Part shown: in pieces, positions 49,297 to 62,744 of the stretch
How positions within the stretch are numbered: position 1 is the first letter of the stretch
Layout: the number at the start of each line of letters is the position of its first letter
Source of the DNA: Onchocerca volvulus
Taxonomy: Eukaryota > Nematoda > Chromadorea > Rhabditida > Onchocercidae
Reading direction: 5' to 3'
NCBI GenBank assembly: GCA_000499405.2
Contig: HG738137.1
Coordinates: 4,526,001-4,590,000 of the forward strand
Length of the DNA stretch: 64,000 bases
Made by a program: the position numbers and the translations under genes
The notes under the pieces: model-generated
The model's input: the letters and a program-made list of their open reading frames with translations, nothing else
Database searches by the model: none
What the model was told of the DNA's origin: nothing

Positions 49297-52200
49297 ATGT
49301 CGAGAAAAATGCCAACGAATGAAACTACTGCGATGCCAACATCATTTATAGGCCGTATTAGTGCTCGTACAAGTCTTATCTCAACCAGAGATTACAAAAC
49401 TACGGTGCAATTATTGGATGATAACGAAACAATCTGTCAGGAATTCAAGGTTTGTCATCTTTCATAATGGTATTTCTGCAATATCGAAACTAAATCACAA
49501 CAGATTTGCTTGAAATTGCAGTTCCTTGAACGTTCATAAAATTCATTTTTTGCAAAGCGTTATGCTGTCCCGTTTTGTTAATAAGTTTCAATTTTCTAGA
49601 ATATACGCTAACACGTAGCCTTATCTTACTGATATGATAGTAGAGGTGCACAGGCTTAGAACAATCATGATAGTTATTAATTTCGTACGCACAAAAATGC
49701 CCTATTCGCGGATTTTCATATTGTTAACTTTTTATACAATTATTAAATCGAAAACTTATTTTTCTTAATCTCAATAAATTTATAAGTGGCTTGCATTAAA
49801 TTAGATAATGTCTTGTGAAGCAAACTTTTAAATTAGGATATGCAAGTCATTAAAGTATCTTGATGACTTTATACTGATGACGTTTTAATAAAAACTTATT
49901 AATTCTGTACTTCAAGTTAAGTAATAAATTCAAATATTGAAATTATCATTATAGTAATCTATAAAATAATAAGAAAATATAACATGTTTCATTACAGAAA
50001 ACATCAAACGCCCAAATTATATTAGACTACATATGCGAATGTTTGAATATCGTTGAAAAAGATTATTTTGGGCTGCGTTATCAGGATTTTAATAGGCACA
50101 GGGTATGTCGAACTTAAGTTAGGTATAATATATTGAGCTATTTCCTTTTTCATCAATTTTTAGCTGTATTATGAAATATTTTTCATGGAATTCTTATATG
50201 TATATATATATATAAGTATATATATATATATACTAACTAAATTCGTAAAGCATTCATTTTTTTCAATAAATTATCTTTTCTGGAATGGTGGAATTTTTGA
50301 ATTTTTACAAATTTTTCGATCTGTTTCCTTAGTTCTGTAGTTCTATTTCCAATTAGTTCTACTTCCAGTTAATGCTTCCTGCATTATTTTTGTTAATCCA
50401 TGTGGTGATTTATTTCAGTACTGGATGGATCTCAACAAACAAATATATAAACAAGTACGAGGTAACCGATTTTATTCGTTTTAAAGTGTGACTGTTATAT
50501 TTGTATGTTAGCCAAAAAAAAGAAAAAAAAATAGTGAAAAGGACAGTGAAATGAATCATGATGAATGAAAGTTGCATGCACTTGAAATTTTCATGGAATT
50601 TGATTCGAAGACTTTCAAGGTCCTAATGTGGTTTTACGATTTCGCGTAAGGTTTTATCCATCTGATGTGAGTGTTTTAAAGGAAGAGATAACTCGGTAAG
50701 TCACTAAATTGTCTCTTAACACCATACATTTCTAACAAGAATTGAATTTGCTTTTTAATTTTTCACAGAATCAAGTTTTTCTTAAACTTATTGGCATTAT
50801 TCTTATAGTTCTAAAATATGAACAAATTTCTTATTCACTTATTCTATTCACAATGGCCTTATCAAAAGGAAAAGGCATTTTTCAGATCCCTTGTTTTATG
50901 ATTTTCATATTTTTGAAATAGTTATTTGACAAATATTTTGTTCTTTTTGAAATCGTAATTCAGTATAATATTTAAATGAAGTTTCCTCTTCAATTTTTTC
51001 ATTTTTAGTGTTCTTGCTGCTGTACATATTAGGTATACTGGAAAAATCTGTTCAAAATGAATTTAAATTACGTTATTATGCTTCATATAATAAAAATTAT
51101 TTCTTCTAAAGGTACATGTTATTTGTGCAGTTGCAAAGAGACCTTCTCCATGGACGTTTATACTGTCCACAGAATGAAGCAGCTGTACTGGGCGCGCTGG
51201 CTCTGCAATGTTTGTTCCTGTAATTTAAAATTTAGTTTACTTTTTCGTTGGATATATAATTTTAGCTATCATTTACTTATTTAGTTAAATTTTCTTTTAT
51301 TCTTTCTTGTTAGTCTCAGTTTTTGCAACTTTTAGCCATAATCGGTGATTACGATGCAGAAGAGAGGCCAAAAAATTACGTTGCTGAATACAAGTTGCTT
51401 TTAAAGCAAACTGAAAAACTTGAAGAAAAAATCGCTGAGTCTCATAAATTATTCAAGTTGGCATTTTATCATTATGTTGCATTTTGCAGTATATCCTAAA
51501 TGGTTTTTCATTTATTTTGATAATTTGAGCTTTTAAATCTGAATCAAGACGGTGAATTCTAAATTTATTCAATTGAATCTAAATAGTTGAGCCATATGTA
51601 CTAATTTTTTTTGTTTTTTGATCAGTTTTCTTATATAGAGGACTCACTCCGGCAGAAGCGGAAATGGAATTTTTGAAACGAGCATCCAAATTAGATACTT
51701 ATGGATTTGATCCTTACACCGTTGTGGTAAATGTTTCAACGGAACTGTTATCATTTCTTCAATTGTTTGATCTAAATTTTAATTGTTGAGTTCTTTAAAT
51801 TTGCTTCTTTTTTCCGTACATGAATGACTTCTTTTTTTTTTTAACATCAGACTGTTTTTAGAATAAACAAAAACAGACAATGTACATCGGAGTTACCCAT
51901 CGTGGTATTTACATTTACCATATCAGTCGAATGATTCATCACATCACATGGTTTGTTTCTCTTAATAATAAATTAGCTTCTGCCCATCACACTGACTATT
52001 ACGATCGCATGATTATAAAAACATGAACTGACCTTCACATGGTTATAAGAAATGAAGGAAGGAAATTAAACTGATTGCTAATTTTCATTATTATATAATT
52101 TTGATTCAATTTAATCATTAAACTAGAATATAACTTTATTTCAGTATTTTGTTCGTGTTTTCCAAAAAAGTATATTAATTGTCTTCTGAATAGAAATCAA

Positions 52201-55200
52201 AAAGGGTATATACTCACAGTTTTTGTCTTGCGAGGAGATGGAAGCTCATTTCGTATAAGTCAGCACTTTTATCCATTGTATGTAGGATTTGAGTTTTTTG
52301 CACGTTGTGCTTACTAAATTGCAGTGCATCTTACAATAAAAAAATCTGTGATGATTATATATTGTTTCTAGGAATGAACTAGAGAAAGTGGATTATGTTG
52401 GAAAAGAGATCATGATAACACCGGTGTCATCTTACATATCACCTTACTCATTATCCTCTGAGAATGCTGGAGTACGTTTGTAAAAATTTTTCTGAATAAG
52501 TAAAGGCTCATCTCAAGACATTGTTTCAATTCAGTTTCTAAATGATAAGAGATAAGCTTTAAAAAAAAAAAAAAAAAAAGAAAGTCCATAAAAACAGTAA
52601 AGGAGAAAGAATGGAAGTTCTGTTAGATTTTACTGAAGCTCGAGTATACTGTTCAACGATTTATTTCTTTTCAGCATGTATCAGACACGTTGAAGTCCAC
52701 CTCCAGTTTAAAAAATGTATTCATTAGTTTGAAATCTTTGTTTTATCTTTTGTCGAAAGCATTTTATAGTTTGATGGAGTGTAAAAACTCCACAATTCGT
52801 CATTTTACTGTTAGAATTTCAATTTTTACTGATTTAAATTCTTATTAAGGATTTTTATGGTTTATAGTAATAATAACACTTCAGAATTTTTGTTACAGCA
52901 CAAATGTCATTAGCAGTCATTTTCTTAATTTCAGGGATTTATTAAGCCCTATAAAACAATAAGTGTGTTAAAATTCCACTGTCCGTCAGCAGTGTTTGCG
53001 AAACATCTTTGGCGTCATATTTTGTCACAACAAGCTTTTTTCACAGAAAATGATGCCAAACACATCAAGCTAAAGTTTTCAAAGTCAGTTTTGAATTTTT
53101 CTTCAGGTTACTGGAATTAGTGTTAGCTAAAGATTTCTGTCTTCGATATTTAGCAGTTACTGAAGAAAGCGATGGATAAATAAATTGAAATGCTATTTAT
53201 AGGCCGAGAATACCTTTGTTGACTCGTGGTTCAACGTTTCGTTTTCCAACGTCAAGAGTTCTCCACGAAATTGAAGTAGAAGGATTTGGTAAACGTGATG
53301 GGCCTCAGCCTATATTTACAAGATATCCACTGCTCCGCCAAGCACCACGACAACATGTTTGCAGTACCGGTAATAAATACAACTCACTTCCCCTTCGCAG
53401 CGGTGGGAAAATCTCCGAAGGTATATATCAATATTTGATATTCTTATTCCATGACTAAGATGAAATTGTCCCTTAGCAATATATTATGACTCGTAATACA
53501 CTTTATAATAATTGTTCTGTTAATTTTCACATGAATTTGAGTTGATTAACAGTGTTATCTAGGTATTTTTAAACTTTTTCTTTTTTAAATCTTAATTACT
53601 GAATCAAACTATACGGATTTTTCACATCTTCTGATCGCTCTGATTTCTATCAATCGCACACAGTTTTGTAAAAACATAGACATATAGAATTTCGTGGGAA
53701 TGATTTTATATTTAAAGTTTACAGTGATACCAGAAAATGTGGAGGAAGAAAATGCTGTGAAAATAGATTCAAATAATTCTGTGATGAGTGAAATGAATTT
53801 ATTGCCAGCAGCCGAAACTTCAACCATTGTCACTTCTGGTTCCGAGAATACGGTAAGCTAAGTTTCGATCAACAGTACTGTTAATTTAGCATTCTCATTT
53901 ACCTTTATTCCATGTTCACATAATTGCCGTGCTTTCTTCATTTCATTTGTGATTATTTTCGAAATTTTTATCTTTGAATTTTTTTTTTTTTTTTTTTGAA
54001 ATTTTTTGTTTTCTGTAGAACTAACAGTTTGTGTTTTCCTTAAGAGCTTTTAAGACAGCTCTCTGTACTAATGAGATTCAGTTCCTTTTTGACACGCTTT
54101 TTTAAACTCTTATAGAGATTTGGAATTTCATGTGCAAATTAGCTGTAAAAATTCTTTACTATCATTGGTGGGAAGAATAGAAGACTGGAACTTCTGAAGT
54201 TTTATGATAGATTAGAGGGGGATCATTGATTTCATATTTTTCTTTGAAGAGTTATGAAATTGTAGGTTTCCTTGAAAATAGGATAGGAGCATCAGTCTAA
54301 ATCAGCTGCTAAAAAGAGATTGTTACTATCTTTTGCTTATGATCTTTTGAAAATTACGTTAGGTTTACTAATCGGTTGTATAGGTATAGATGAAGCTGAT
54401 AAATGATTAACAGGTAATTTCTGAAATTTGGGTTACAAAAAATTATGTTTGGAAAATTTCCGTACAAAAACTTGAATTTTGGTTGCTCCATTTCAGACAA
54501 CATTTACTATATATCTTGTGCGGAAAGAATCATTATCTTCACAGACGGTATGATAAAGTCAATTCAACATGATATTTGTCGTATAATAATGCTTTTTTTT
54601 TTTTTAATAAATTGTTCTGTGTATTAACTACCAAGTTCGTGTTTATTGTAGTTTAACTTGTGTTTATGTTGAGAGGTGGATTAGTCATTCTTGGTTATAC
54701 CAAGTTGTAATCATACTCACACGGACGTGAATGGTATACTTTTATTATATGGAAAAAACTTTCATCATCGTTTCTAAGGTAGAATCAAAGGATAGATGAA
54801 AATTTCTAAAGATAAGAGCGACGTAGTTTAGCGACTTCTGTTTTTATGGCATTGAATATATAACTTTATCTTTCCCAGAAATTTGTCGTGGTCTTTGATT
54901 TCAGCTGAGGTTTGCTTATCTTTCTTCATTCGTCCTACCGATATTAACCTGTATTTGAGAAAATAAGAGAAATACTTATGTAAAGTTTCAGAAAGTGAGA
55001 GACAAATTGCACAATTATTAATGCATGATTTATTTTTCGTTGTTTTCAGTTCATTTTTTTACCTTAGAAGAAAAAAAAAAACCATGAATTCAATGTAATT
55101 CATTACAATTCCTTAAAACTTTTTAATATTGAGCAGGAGAATAGAACATTACTGTCAGAGTTAAGTTGTCAGTGTCTAAGATTTTTTTGCCAGAAAAAGT

Positions 55201-56237
55201 AGTTATTTTTCTTGGTAAGATGGTTCCAAAAAAAGAAAAAATCGCAGATTTCTAATGACGAACAATTAATTTAAAACTTAATTCTTGCAAGACGATGAAA
55301 GTATTTTGAGTAGCTTTTTAATGCTTCCAGTTACTGTTGTGAAATTATACATACGTGATGAAAAAAATTTACAGCAAATATATTTTCTCGTGAGCTGAAA
55401 TCATCCCAGAATACATAAATGTTTAGCAGCTTTCAATGATTTGTTGGTAGAAAATCATTATTCAAATTATGGTCATTTGCAGCTTGGAATCTCTGATTCG
55501 GGAATGCAATCGCCACGTAAAGACTCCTTTGAACAGATGCTGGATGCGATGAAGCCATTATGCACTAGTACACCTACTGGAAATCGTAATTCTGATTCTC
55601 ATTTGATCTTTGCATCGACAACGACGACGAAAATAGATGATGTTAGATGCGATATTAATAGAAATTCCGAAAAACTAAAATACGATTATAATATACCTGC
55701 TACTAATTCGCCAATTTTAACAAACGAAAAGAGACTGGGAGCTATCGCAAGGCGTCCTACCACTTCGATTACTGCATCTGCTGCCAAAATATTCTTCTCA
55801 TTACTCTTGTTTTGGCTTTTATTAGCTGCCGTCGCTATTTCTCTATTTGAGGTATGTTATTTTATTACAGACTGCTCTAACTTTCAACACACTTAACACA
55901 CTTCTCGATAATATCATAATTATACGGCAAATCGGATAGAAGATAAAATTGAGCATTAATCTCTTAAAAAAGTTATACTAACTCTAATTCTGGTTACCCA
56001 TTTGTTAGCATTTTCTTGTCCTGTTTATCAGTTAGCAAATTCTTCCAGAAAAACAATAACTTCGTCAAAAAAATCTTTCCCTAAGTTTTATTTCAGTCTT
56101 CTAATGAGTTATTTGTTTTTTAGCACGATTCACCTTGGTTAGACTCTATACCAGCTTTGGATTCAGTGAGGCACGTGTTATATGAGCCACTGAGGCATTA
56201 CATTTTGGCGCTTTATGTTCGTCTAGGATACCACTGA
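49297..56237 (+). CDS. FERM-domain protein of the FRMD3/FRMD5 type with C-terminal membrane anchor
   Basis: Fifteen exons: 49297-49449, 49998-50102, 50419-50461, 50620-50695, 51112-51209, 51336-51456, 51639-51726, 51862-51950, 52372-52471, 52675-52716, 52935-53083, 53203-53420, 53725-53852, 55483-55851 and 56124-56237, giving 630 residues. FERM lobes run to about residue 354: TTVQLLDDNETICQEF, KDYFGLRYQD, VRFYPSDVSVLKEEITRY, QRDLLHGRLYCP, IGDYDAEERP, GLTPAEAEMEFLKRASKLDT, YGFDP, HHITWNELEKVDYVGK and FAKHLWRHILSQQAFF. Next is a FERM-adjacent basic stretch (GSTFRFPTSR), an acidic linker, and a hydrophobic helix at about 573-593 (FFSLLLFWLLLAAVAISLF), then a 37-residue tail. FERM proteins join membrane proteins to the actin cortex; the C-terminal anchor is a feature of FRMD3/FRMD5. 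The start is uncertain: the frame is open upstream to a TACCAG acceptor near 49241. Confidence 0.87.
50196..50232. repeat. AT/GTAT microsatellite
   Basis: TATATATATATATA runs interrupted by AAGT, in intron 2 of the FERM gene. Simple sequence, likely length-variable. Confidence 0.85.
52194..52277 (+). other. Cassette-like segment in a FERM gene intron
   Basis: 84 bases flanked by an acceptor (CTGAATAG) and a good donor (GTATGT), open throughout in the frame reading KGYILTVFVLRGDGSSF. Joining it to the preceding exon (ending TG at 51950) makes TGA at the junction, so inclusion would end translation there. Skipping it (51950 to 52372) restores the conserved ITWNELEKV. It may be a regulatory poison exon or a chance open stretch. 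Confidence 0.3.
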
Positions 56238-58813
56238 TTATTTGGAAAATTTTCTTTTTCTATTAATGTTCGAATCATCCAGACTAAATTTCGTATGTGC
56301 GGAATGATCATTAATCATTTAACTCATTTTTGTTTTAGAATAGCAAAAATATGTCGACTGAAAATTAATTTATTTTTTACATTATAAACAAATTTGTTGA
56401 TTCTCATTTCATTTTTGCTGATATTTATATATTTTTCGTATCTCCAATATAAATAGATGACAGGGAAGGGATTTTGTTCGAAAAATTTACATATTTCTGC
56501 TTCGATCTGATTTCCCTGACATGTTCTCGGTGAGCCTTTCATCCATATTTTCATTGTTAGTTAGAGTAGTTTTTGCATCTTTCCGTAGTTATAAGCAGCT
56601 TGTTTCATATTCATTCCCAGTAAATATGCGAAATTTTTGATGTTAGTTTGCAATCGATTTAATATGGGTTTTTTCCATGGATATCTTTCTAGCATCGTAT
56701 TTATCTTTTGATGCAAAATAACTCTCCAATACACTGCACTGTCTTTTGCAGCATATTGGGACGCAAAATATTATTTCATGTTTAAACTACTTCATTTTCC
56801 GGTGTTTGAAATGGAAACTTAAGAATTCATCAGATTTCAAGCTCTCTTTACAATTAAGATTTGCGAACTTTTTCAAATCTTTATGGACAATTGTGATTGC
56901 AGTGTAGTTGTTTATGAGTATGAATTCTTATTTCGGTTGCAGTAACCATAATATATAAATTATAAATAAATGTTCATTCATAAATGCGTAAACATTGGGA
57001 AACTTATAGAAATACAAATTTTTCCCTTATTTTATTTATTATTTTCAAGAAAGCGATGACTTTGTCAGTCATAAAATTGTTTAACAAGTTCATCCGAATT
57101 AAAATTAATACGCCATAAGTTTAAAAATTAAAAAGTTCCGAACGGAATGGTTCATCGAAATTATTTCCCTGGTGCTTTGGTAGATTACGATAGAAAGCTG
57201 GAAGTATAAATTTTGCTGCTTGGAGACTGTATATGCATTTGAAAGTGTTTCGCAGGGATTATGTGTAATTGAAGTATTCTGTACTGATGATGAGAAATTC
57301 ATCTGCTCTGTGCTTGTAAAATGCGTAAAGAATATATGAGCTATGGTGACAGGTTATTAGGAAGCTAATTAAGCTCAAAATGCTCAGCAGTGAAATGAAG
57401 TGGATGGGAAAGCTGTGCCGTCATAAGTTATTATGTAATTCAAAAAAGTTTACTAACTTGTTAAGATTAATTTAAACAAACATACCATTTAGGGATGAGA
57501 GATTAGTAGAGCTGAAAACGCAATTTTTCGCTCTGCTAAATACTTGACAAATTAGCAGTAGCTTATTGTGAACTTCTAGTAAGATCAAGTGGGGATTGAG
57601 TGGTTTGCACAGTATGGAAATCTAGTTCCGTCAAGACTGTATATCTTGGACATTAAAATCTCCTGATGTACTTTGACCGCATACAGATCAGCCAAGCATC
57701 GATTGGTGCAAAATGCGAATTTATGAAATGATAATTGTTTCAGGCACTCAAACGCTAATTTATGTCCTATTTTTTTATTTATGACTTTTTGCTTCTAATA
57801 TAAATATGCTTGTTTCTATATCAACCATCATTCTGGTATGTAAGTATGTTGCACAAGAATGAAGATATGTTCGATTCAATCGAGATGCTTACCTTGCAAG
57901 TCATTTTAGCTGGAAAATAATTCATGCCAACAATCACTATTTTATTTTTTTAACTTTTACCCTAAGGAACCGAATTTCATCGCTTTACACGACATATAAA
58001 ATTTTCTTAAACAGTACCAAATTTTACTTTTTTTTCTTTGAAATAAAGGTAAAAAGAGTAGTATTAATAGGATTCGATTTTTCCTGTAGAGCTCATTCGC
58101 TGTGTTTATAGCATAATGTCTCATGTGAAGTACGGACACAGTCACTTAAGTAAGACATAATTTTATGAGAAAATCTCTCTCGATCACCATGACAACACAT
58201 TGTTTTCTGGATGTGAGTTGAAAAAGGGAGGTGTCATTCATATTACTCCTATGGGATGGATATCAGCAGTTTGAGCCTTCACTATCTATCAGTATCGTAA
58301 ACCTTAATTACTACCATTAATTTTGTAGTACTTTTTTGTCACCTTAATACTGCAAGTATTTGTAAGTGTTTCCCACGTTTACCTTATTTATCTTACATGT
58401 TATCTTGCCAACAATTTCATGCGCGTTTGTTTTGAAGATTCAATAGTACTATTCTGTGATAAGTGATAATTCCTTATTATCAAACAATTGGATAGCATAG
58501 ATGAGAGAAGTTCCGTTTCGGAAGAAGCGCCGAATTCTAGAAAAAAGCTTCCAATAACCATACATATCTTTAATTCAGAATCGGCTGTGCATAAAATAAA
58601 GTTTGATAAACCTTAAATTCAATTGTTTCAACGTTAAATAAGATCATCAGATTTTACACGTATTTATCATATTCCGAATTGGGAAGAAATCTGAAAAGTT
58701 GCAATAATTTCCGCTTATAGATATAGTTGTGGTATTTGTACTATACCAGTTGGCCGCTTTCTAATACCAATTTTGCGATAAATTGGAGATGGTCTCGATA
58801 ATTTGGTAGAAAT
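56238..58813. other. Gap between the FERM and DHHC genes
   Basis: No exon seen. An AATAAA at 56965-56970 may be the end signal of the FERM gene. The rest is ordinary AT-rich DNA with no repeat I noticed. Confidence 0.6.
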
Positions 58814-60990
58814 ATGCAGCCACAACGACGACGTCATAATGGTTGGACTTGGCCTCCGTCGTTTTTGCAACTGTTCTTCTGGATAGCAATACCCGTCGTC
58901 GCTTCGAGTACTGCATTTTTGGTGGTGCCCGTACACAGGTTATACGCTCCTCTTGCCGTGTTCGTTGGAGCGACATGGCTTGTGCTGCAAATCATTGTGT
59001 TGACATGCATCGATCCAGCAGTGAGCAATCTGCAGAAGAACCAGGCTCCAGCATATTTCGATGCCAGCAAGCATGAGCATGTCATCGAGAATCTCTTCTG
59101 CAATATTTGCCTAATTAATGTGTTGGCAGTTTTTTGCTTTTCATGAATTAACATATACTTTTCATTTTTACTGATACTTTCTCAGCAAGCAATGAATGAC
59201 TAACTTTGAAGCATACATTCTAATCCTAAAAACTTTAGCACTATAGCTTCATAGATGAATAACGATGTGATTATTCAAATATTCCATTTGCATGCTATCT
59301 ACATGTTACAAGGCGCTATACTCTTACATAATCAAATGCGTGTGCATTTGTACAGATATGTTTAAATCTGTCACTTAAAATGATCTTACACAAGTAAAGT
59401 TCAGATATTTCTTTTTTATCCATTCATTCAAAATGAATTTATTATTGTTCATTTGCAGAGATTCCACCTGTAAACATTGTCGTCAATGCAATAAATGTAT
59501 AGCTGGATTCGATCATCATTGCAAATGGCTCAATAATTGCATCGGGGCGGTAAATTACAGGCTAGTTTTTCCAAAAATTCATAAATTTCCAAGTTTTTAG
59601 GAAAGAAAAGAAAAGAATGAAAGTGAGGGTAATTTTTGCCGTACTTTTCAATTCATTTTGCAAATGTTATATTAGCAGCGTGAAATATTTCGCGAGCATT
59701 ATTATTACTTTTAGGTTATTTTTGTTATTAGTGTTGTCGGTGTGCTTTATATCAGCTATCACATCGATATGTCTGATTGTAATTGTAGCGATATCATTTA
59801 TCAATATTGAGTTACTTTCAAATGCAGGTAAAATATTTCATTTTCTTAGGATTTATTACATTTCCAATGAAATTCAAGTGTTTTGGCGACATTCATAACA
59901 CATAGCCTTACATATATTATAATGAAAAAAAGAATTAAAAAGATGTGAATTTAAAGTCGAAAAATGGGAATATTTTTGATAATTCAATTTAAAAAAAAGC
60001 AAAAGAAGAATTAAAAAATTGTATTTCAGAGAAGTTACCAATAAAAGTGATGTTATGGCGAGGTCTGTGCTTTGTTGCAAGTGTTCCATATTCAATTGTG
60101 GCAGTTCTTTGCGCAAATTTGCTCTATTTTCATTACAAATTATGTCAGTCGATGAAAATAACTTTACAGAATTGCTTGTGCAGTATGATTAATAATCGCA
60201 CGTTTTTTATTCTGGAAAAAAGTTTATAACAAGTCTAAAGTATATTTTCTAAAATCGATTAGAACATCGTCCATGGGAGCAAGAAATGCATTTCATCGTT
60301 TATATATCTTTCTGTGATGAAAGCTACCATTGCAGATTTTTTTTTTTGCAGGGAAACGTGGCATGACAACATATAATTTCATACGAATTAACAGAAAATG
60401 CAAGGTATGTTTATTTTCAAATGAAGTAGGATTTGAGAATCTTTGGGAAATGTTTATTGTGCAATAGGAAACGTTTCATTAGAGAAATTCATTATTTAGA
60501 TGCACTTATGTCGATGGTATTGCTCTTATTTTTTATATGAGGCAATAGCTTACCACAACAGAGGCAAAAAATTGTATCCAATCTAATACTCAGTCTTTCC
60601 TTTGGTTGATAGAATAAACATGGCAAGACATAAATTGTTAAACCAAAATCTAGTATTTTGTTTCGCATTTGTAAAAAATTGCTTTTATTGGCATTATGCA
60701 GAAAGTTGATTTTAAATGTAAAATGCAAGATGTTTTGCATTTAGAATTAAAAATCCTCGTAATTCTTTCCAAAGATTCGTGTAATGAACGTATATTATAT
60801 TTAGATTAATGAGCAGGAGCAGAAGAACCTTTCGGTGGATGTTAACACAGTATCTCGTTTAGTTTCTCTAGAAAACAGCTGTCCTAAAACGAGCATCATT
60901 AAATCGAGAGCTGTCCATGATTCCAACATTGATGATCCATTTGTTTCTTTAACATTTCAACCAAATCTCACTAATAGTGAACTCAAGTAA
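58814..60990 (+). CDS. DHHC palmitoyltransferase, ZDHHC1/ZDHHC11 type
   Basis: Six exons: 58814-59121, 59459-59560, 59715-59827, 60030-60143, 60352-60404 and 60805-60990, giving 291 residues. Two membrane segments (about 20-42 and 46-70) precede the cysteine-rich domain: CNICLINV, then [20 protein letters not shown] and [13 protein letters not shown]. The active DHHC is at 121-124. Two more membrane segments follow in exons 3 and 4. The [10 protein letters not shown] spelling marks the ZDHHC1/11 branch. Enzymes of this family attach palmitate to protein cysteines via an acyl-cysteine intermediate at the endomembranes. The usual TTxE motif reads TTYN here (Asn in place of Glu). The exon 2 to 3 junction must use a GC donor (CAG/GCTAGT at 59561): only that gives the conserved NYRLF. 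The donor after CLINV is a weak GTTGGC. The start [11 protein letters not shown] is the first Met and fits. Confidence 0.88.
59561..59714 (+). other. GC-AG intron of the DHHC gene
   Basis: The donor is TTACAG/GCTAGTTTTT and the acceptor TTACTTTTAG. A nearby GT at 59550 is out of phase with the next exon and would delete the conserved NYR. The next GT at 59564 also breaks phase. This 154-base intron and the pabp-2 intron share the first ten bases, GCTAGTTTTT. Confidence 0.8.
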
Positions 60991-62349
60991 AATGTACATA
61001 TTCAGTGTCTATTTCATTTTATGTACGCTTCGAGAAACCAAAGGCTCTACTTTATAATACTTTATAAATACAGAATCGAAAACTCACAACGAATCTCGAT
61101 TTTATATTTCCAAAGAATTGGTGAGACAAAATCTACGTATTAAATTGCATCAGTTACTATTTTAAGTTGAACCGTGATATTGTTTCAAGTTAATCTTATT
61201 TTGCAATGATTTTTAAGCCTCATTTTTTTCAAGCTACGTTACTTGTTTACTGTATATTCGAAAGCTTAACATCGACGTGCTTTTTCCATGAATATTTATT
61301 AACTGTAAATTTATGGTTTACTGTTGCTTTATTGAATATTACCAGCTAATTTCATAAAAATTTCATTTTTTCTTATGTCCTGTCAATGTTCTCACTCAGC
61401 TAGCATTACTAACACAAATGAACCAATGCTGAAAAGGAATGTTTATATGGGAGAGTATCAGGGGGAATCTTTTTTGGATATTTCACTTCTAACTTTTTTT
61501 AAAGATTGATTTTCTGTCAAATATAGGTAGTTGCGATATTCTAGGGCAAAGACTTTGCTTGCGATTTATCAGCTCTAATAATCTCTGATTGTGGTGTTAA
61601 GTTGCGATAAAATTGAGTCATATAAATAATAGAAAGAACAAATGGATAACACTGAATATATCTTTTATTCATTACAATATAAATTAGTCATAAGATCAGA
61701 AGTGAGGGAATAATATGGTAGCATAGCAGCAGTGGATGTTCAGAAAAATTAGAGCAGGCTGGGAAGTAACATCTTCGGGAACTACTTGAGTAAATAAAAG
61801 AAGCCTGAAACAAATAAAGGGAATTCCCTGGGTGCGATGAGACATTGTACGGTCGGTGTCATCTTATCATCAGTTCTTCCCGAAACCCTAAAGTTGGATG
61901 AGATAAGATCCAGTTATTTCTCATTCTCTCAAATCTCTGATAATTCAGAAATTGGAGAGTGAAATGCAAACTGTTCGCATTTTAAATATCAAAAAGAACA
62001 AGATACGGAGACGTAGAGAGATGCAGCTGCAAGTTCTTGAATGCAATATAGCGTGCTGCAAGAAGTTGTAGGAATAGGAATAGAGTAGAACAGAACGGAG
62101 ATTGGTATGAACCGAATCTGAATAATGGGTGGGAAAGGAAATAACAGAGGCAAAGGGTTCAACTCCACGGACCCTTTCTTAAACGTTTCTTCAATCCTTC
62201 TTCCGCTTCTCCTCCTTCGATCATCAGAATCGAATTCTAACCCAGCCATCGATCAATCAGTACGACGAGACAACCAACCTTAAATGTAATCGAACTCGTC
62301 TTCGCTTTACTTTTATAATAACTTCAGCGTAGTTCTACAGACTGCTACA
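60991..62349. other. Gap between the DHHC and leucine-rich-repeat genes
   Basis: No exon supported. The last 650 bases are noticeably richer in G and C than the rest and lie upstream of the leucine-rich-repeat gene, so they may hold its promoter and 5' UTR. A minus-strand open stretch (61989-62249) starting MAGLEFDSDDRRRR has no recognisable domain. Confidence 0.5.
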
Positions 62350-62744
62350 ATGCCTGCCTTCAGAATCTGTGTATTTCTGCTCTTTCTGGTTGTAAATGCT
62401 CAACGAAGTCAATTTGACGTGGACTGTCCACGGTTATGTCACTGTAACAAGACCACCGTGGAATGTCGTCATACAAAGATTCAAGGGAGTGGAATGTTCC
62501 TGAACGTGCGTCCGGAAGCATATCCGGATTTGGATACTATTGCCATCACTGGGAATAACATCGGTGATTTGGCTGGCTCGAATATTTTCGGTGTTAATGT
62601 TACTAATCGTTATGTTTCCTTAGTTAATTTATCTGATAATGCTATTAGTTCCATCGATTCGTACACTTTTCGTGGCTTACCGGCGGTGGAATATTTCTAT
62701 CTTCATGATAATGCAATCGAACGAATCGGTGCTGATCCATTCCG
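62350..62744 (+). CDS. Secreted or membrane leucine-rich-repeat protein, first exon (gene continues beyond window)
   Basis: The first exon encodes 131 residues and part of a codon, and ends at donor CCG/GTCAAT. It has a signal peptide (MPAFRICVFLLFLVVNA, cleavage likely before QRSQ) and a cysteine cap typical of LRRNT (CPRLCHCNKTTVEC). Leucine-rich repeats then follow: ANI/L-type spacing in LDTIAITGNNI, VSLVNLSDNAISSIDSYTF and VEYFYLHDNAIERIGADPF. NKT, NVT and NLS are possible glycosylation sites. Such ectodomains occur in receptors and in cuticle or cell-adhesion proteins, so I cannot say which kind this is. No second exon was found up to 64000, so the first intron is at least 1.25 kb. Confidence 0.8.
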
